Assembly: GCF_030296015.1 (NCBI RefSeq)
Contig: NZ_AP027368.1
Span: 2,790,001 to 2,854,000 of the forward strand
DNA from: Ferrimonas sp. YFM
GTDB lineage: Bacteria; Pseudomonadota; Gammaproteobacteria; Enterobacterales; Shewanellaceae
Length of the DNA stretch: 64,000 bases
Direction of reading: 5' to 3'
The notes beneath the pieces were generated by a model, which saw only the letters and a program-made list of their open reading frames with translations, did not search any database and was not told where the DNA came from. A program made the translations under genes and the position numbers. This document shows, one piece after another, positions 63,607 through 64,000 of the stretch. Position 1 is the stretch's first letter. The number at the start of each line of letters is the position of its first letter.

Positions 63607-63930
63607 ATGTACGCCGTAATTTTTGAAGTGACGCCGCTGGCGGCGGGTCGAGGCCAATATTTGGATATCGCCGCTGGACTTAAGGAAAAGCTCAGTGGGC
63701 TTGAGGGTTTCATCTCCATCGAACGATTTCAGAGCCTGACCCAGGACAACAAATTGCTCAGCCTCTCCTTCTGGGAGAGCGAAGAGGCCATCACCCAATG
63801 GCGCAATCAGATGGACCATATGCTGGCGCAACAACTCGGGAGGAACGAGCTGTTCGACTCCTACCGCATCCGCGTAGCCAATGTGGTCAGAGACTACTCT
63901 CAGGCGGAACGGGCACAAGCCCCCGCCTAG
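63607..63930 (+). CDS. antibiotic biosynthesis monooxygenase (ABM)-fold protein
   Basis: A 107-residue ferredoxin-like dimer-fold protein. MYAVIFEVTPLAAGRGQYLDIA, SIERFQSLTQDNKLLSLSFWE and EAITQWRNQ are typical ABM/HemS-like sites. These act on quinones or hydrophobic substrates, or not at all. GGAAGAAAC precedes ATG. Divergent from the ArsR gene; the next gene begins 35 bases downstream and may be co-transcribed. Confidence 0.88.
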   Translation: MYAVIFEVTPLAAGRGQYLDIAAGLKEKLSGLEGFISIERFQSLTQDNKLLSLSFWESEEAITQWRNQMDHMLAQQLGRNELFDSYRIRVANVVRDYSQAERAQAPA

Positions 63931-63965
63931 GAGTCACTGATAACCGGATAATAAGGATCCCCCCA

Positions 63966-64000
63966 ATGGGACTGCGCCGCGTCCATCATTATGCTGATGA
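63966..64000 (+). CDS. start of a further gene (cut by window edge)
   Basis: ATG 63966 with AAGGA upstream opens MGLRRVHHYAD and runs off the window. Too short for assignment; an RRVHH start is seen in VOC-family proteins, which is a weak hint only. Confidence 0.45.
   Translation, partial: MGLRRVHHYAD

Overview
The window reads as chromosomal DNA of a free-living, flagellated, respiring gammaproteobacterium. The core genes (pheST, yejK/yejL/yejM, rlmI, rlmJ, cmoM, mepM, yfcE, yecM, yaiL, purC) all have clear gammaproteobacterial counterparts. The borosin-type operon, the coxMNOP-like oxidase and two chemoreceptors point to Alteromonadales, close to Shewanella or Ferrimonas. That placement is inference from gene content and the fairly high G+C, not a measured result. 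Most of the window is ordinary housekeeping sequence; the accessory interest lies at 11.9-15.2 kb, 25.4-28.3 kb, 37.3-42.7 kb and 42.7-45.7 kb.

Layout. 1-9.4 kb: pheT (cut by the left edge), pheS, a quinone oxidoreductase, a chemoreceptor with a sigma-28-like promoter, an acetyltransferase, an ATPase, mepM and cmoM. 9.5-11.9 kb: a DmeF-type metal exporter and rlmI. 11.9-15.2 kb: a small cassette (beta-lactamase-fold hydrolase, cytochrome b561, LysR regulator, DUF3224 protein) bracketed by copies of a short dispersed repeat. 15.2-25.4 kb: GlxA-type regulator, large M48 peptidase, EamA transporter, small secreted proteins, yfcE-yecM, a MalY/PatB lyase and a DUF368 polyprenyl-phosphate transporter. 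25.4-28.3 kb: the main find, a three-gene operon with a borosin alpha-N-methyltransferase, a TPR protein with a degenerate GGDEF domain, and a separate 77-aa precursor peptide. 28.4-37.1 kb: M23 peptidase, dihydroorotase, SIMPL protein, YjiH protein, yejK, yejL, yejM.

37.3-42.7 kb: a 33-residue membrane peptide flanked by terminators, then four tightly packed minus-strand genes of unknown function (HNH-motif membrane protein, coiled-coil protein, TerB-like protein, membrane coiled-coil protein). A divergent WYL regulator of the BrxR/CapW type sits beside them with an inverted-repeat operator; together this looks like an undescribed, probably defensive, system. 42.7-45.7 kb: three identical tRNA-Pro(GGG) genes and six tRNA-derived 3' fragments, most of them followed by a terminator hairpin, interrupted by an IS1111-type IS110 element that has landed in a REP-like palindrome.

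45.7-64 kb: an AstE-like deacylase, yaiL, a 7TM diguanylate cyclase, rlmJ, a CatB-like acetyltransferase, a five-gene cytochrome c oxidase operon (subunit II carries two cytochrome c domains), purC, a DsrE-family protein, a dCache chemoreceptor, a quinone reductase-peroxiredoxin pair, an ArsR-type regulator, a monooxygenase-fold protein and the start of one more gene at the right edge. No rRNA, CRISPR array or prophage was seen.
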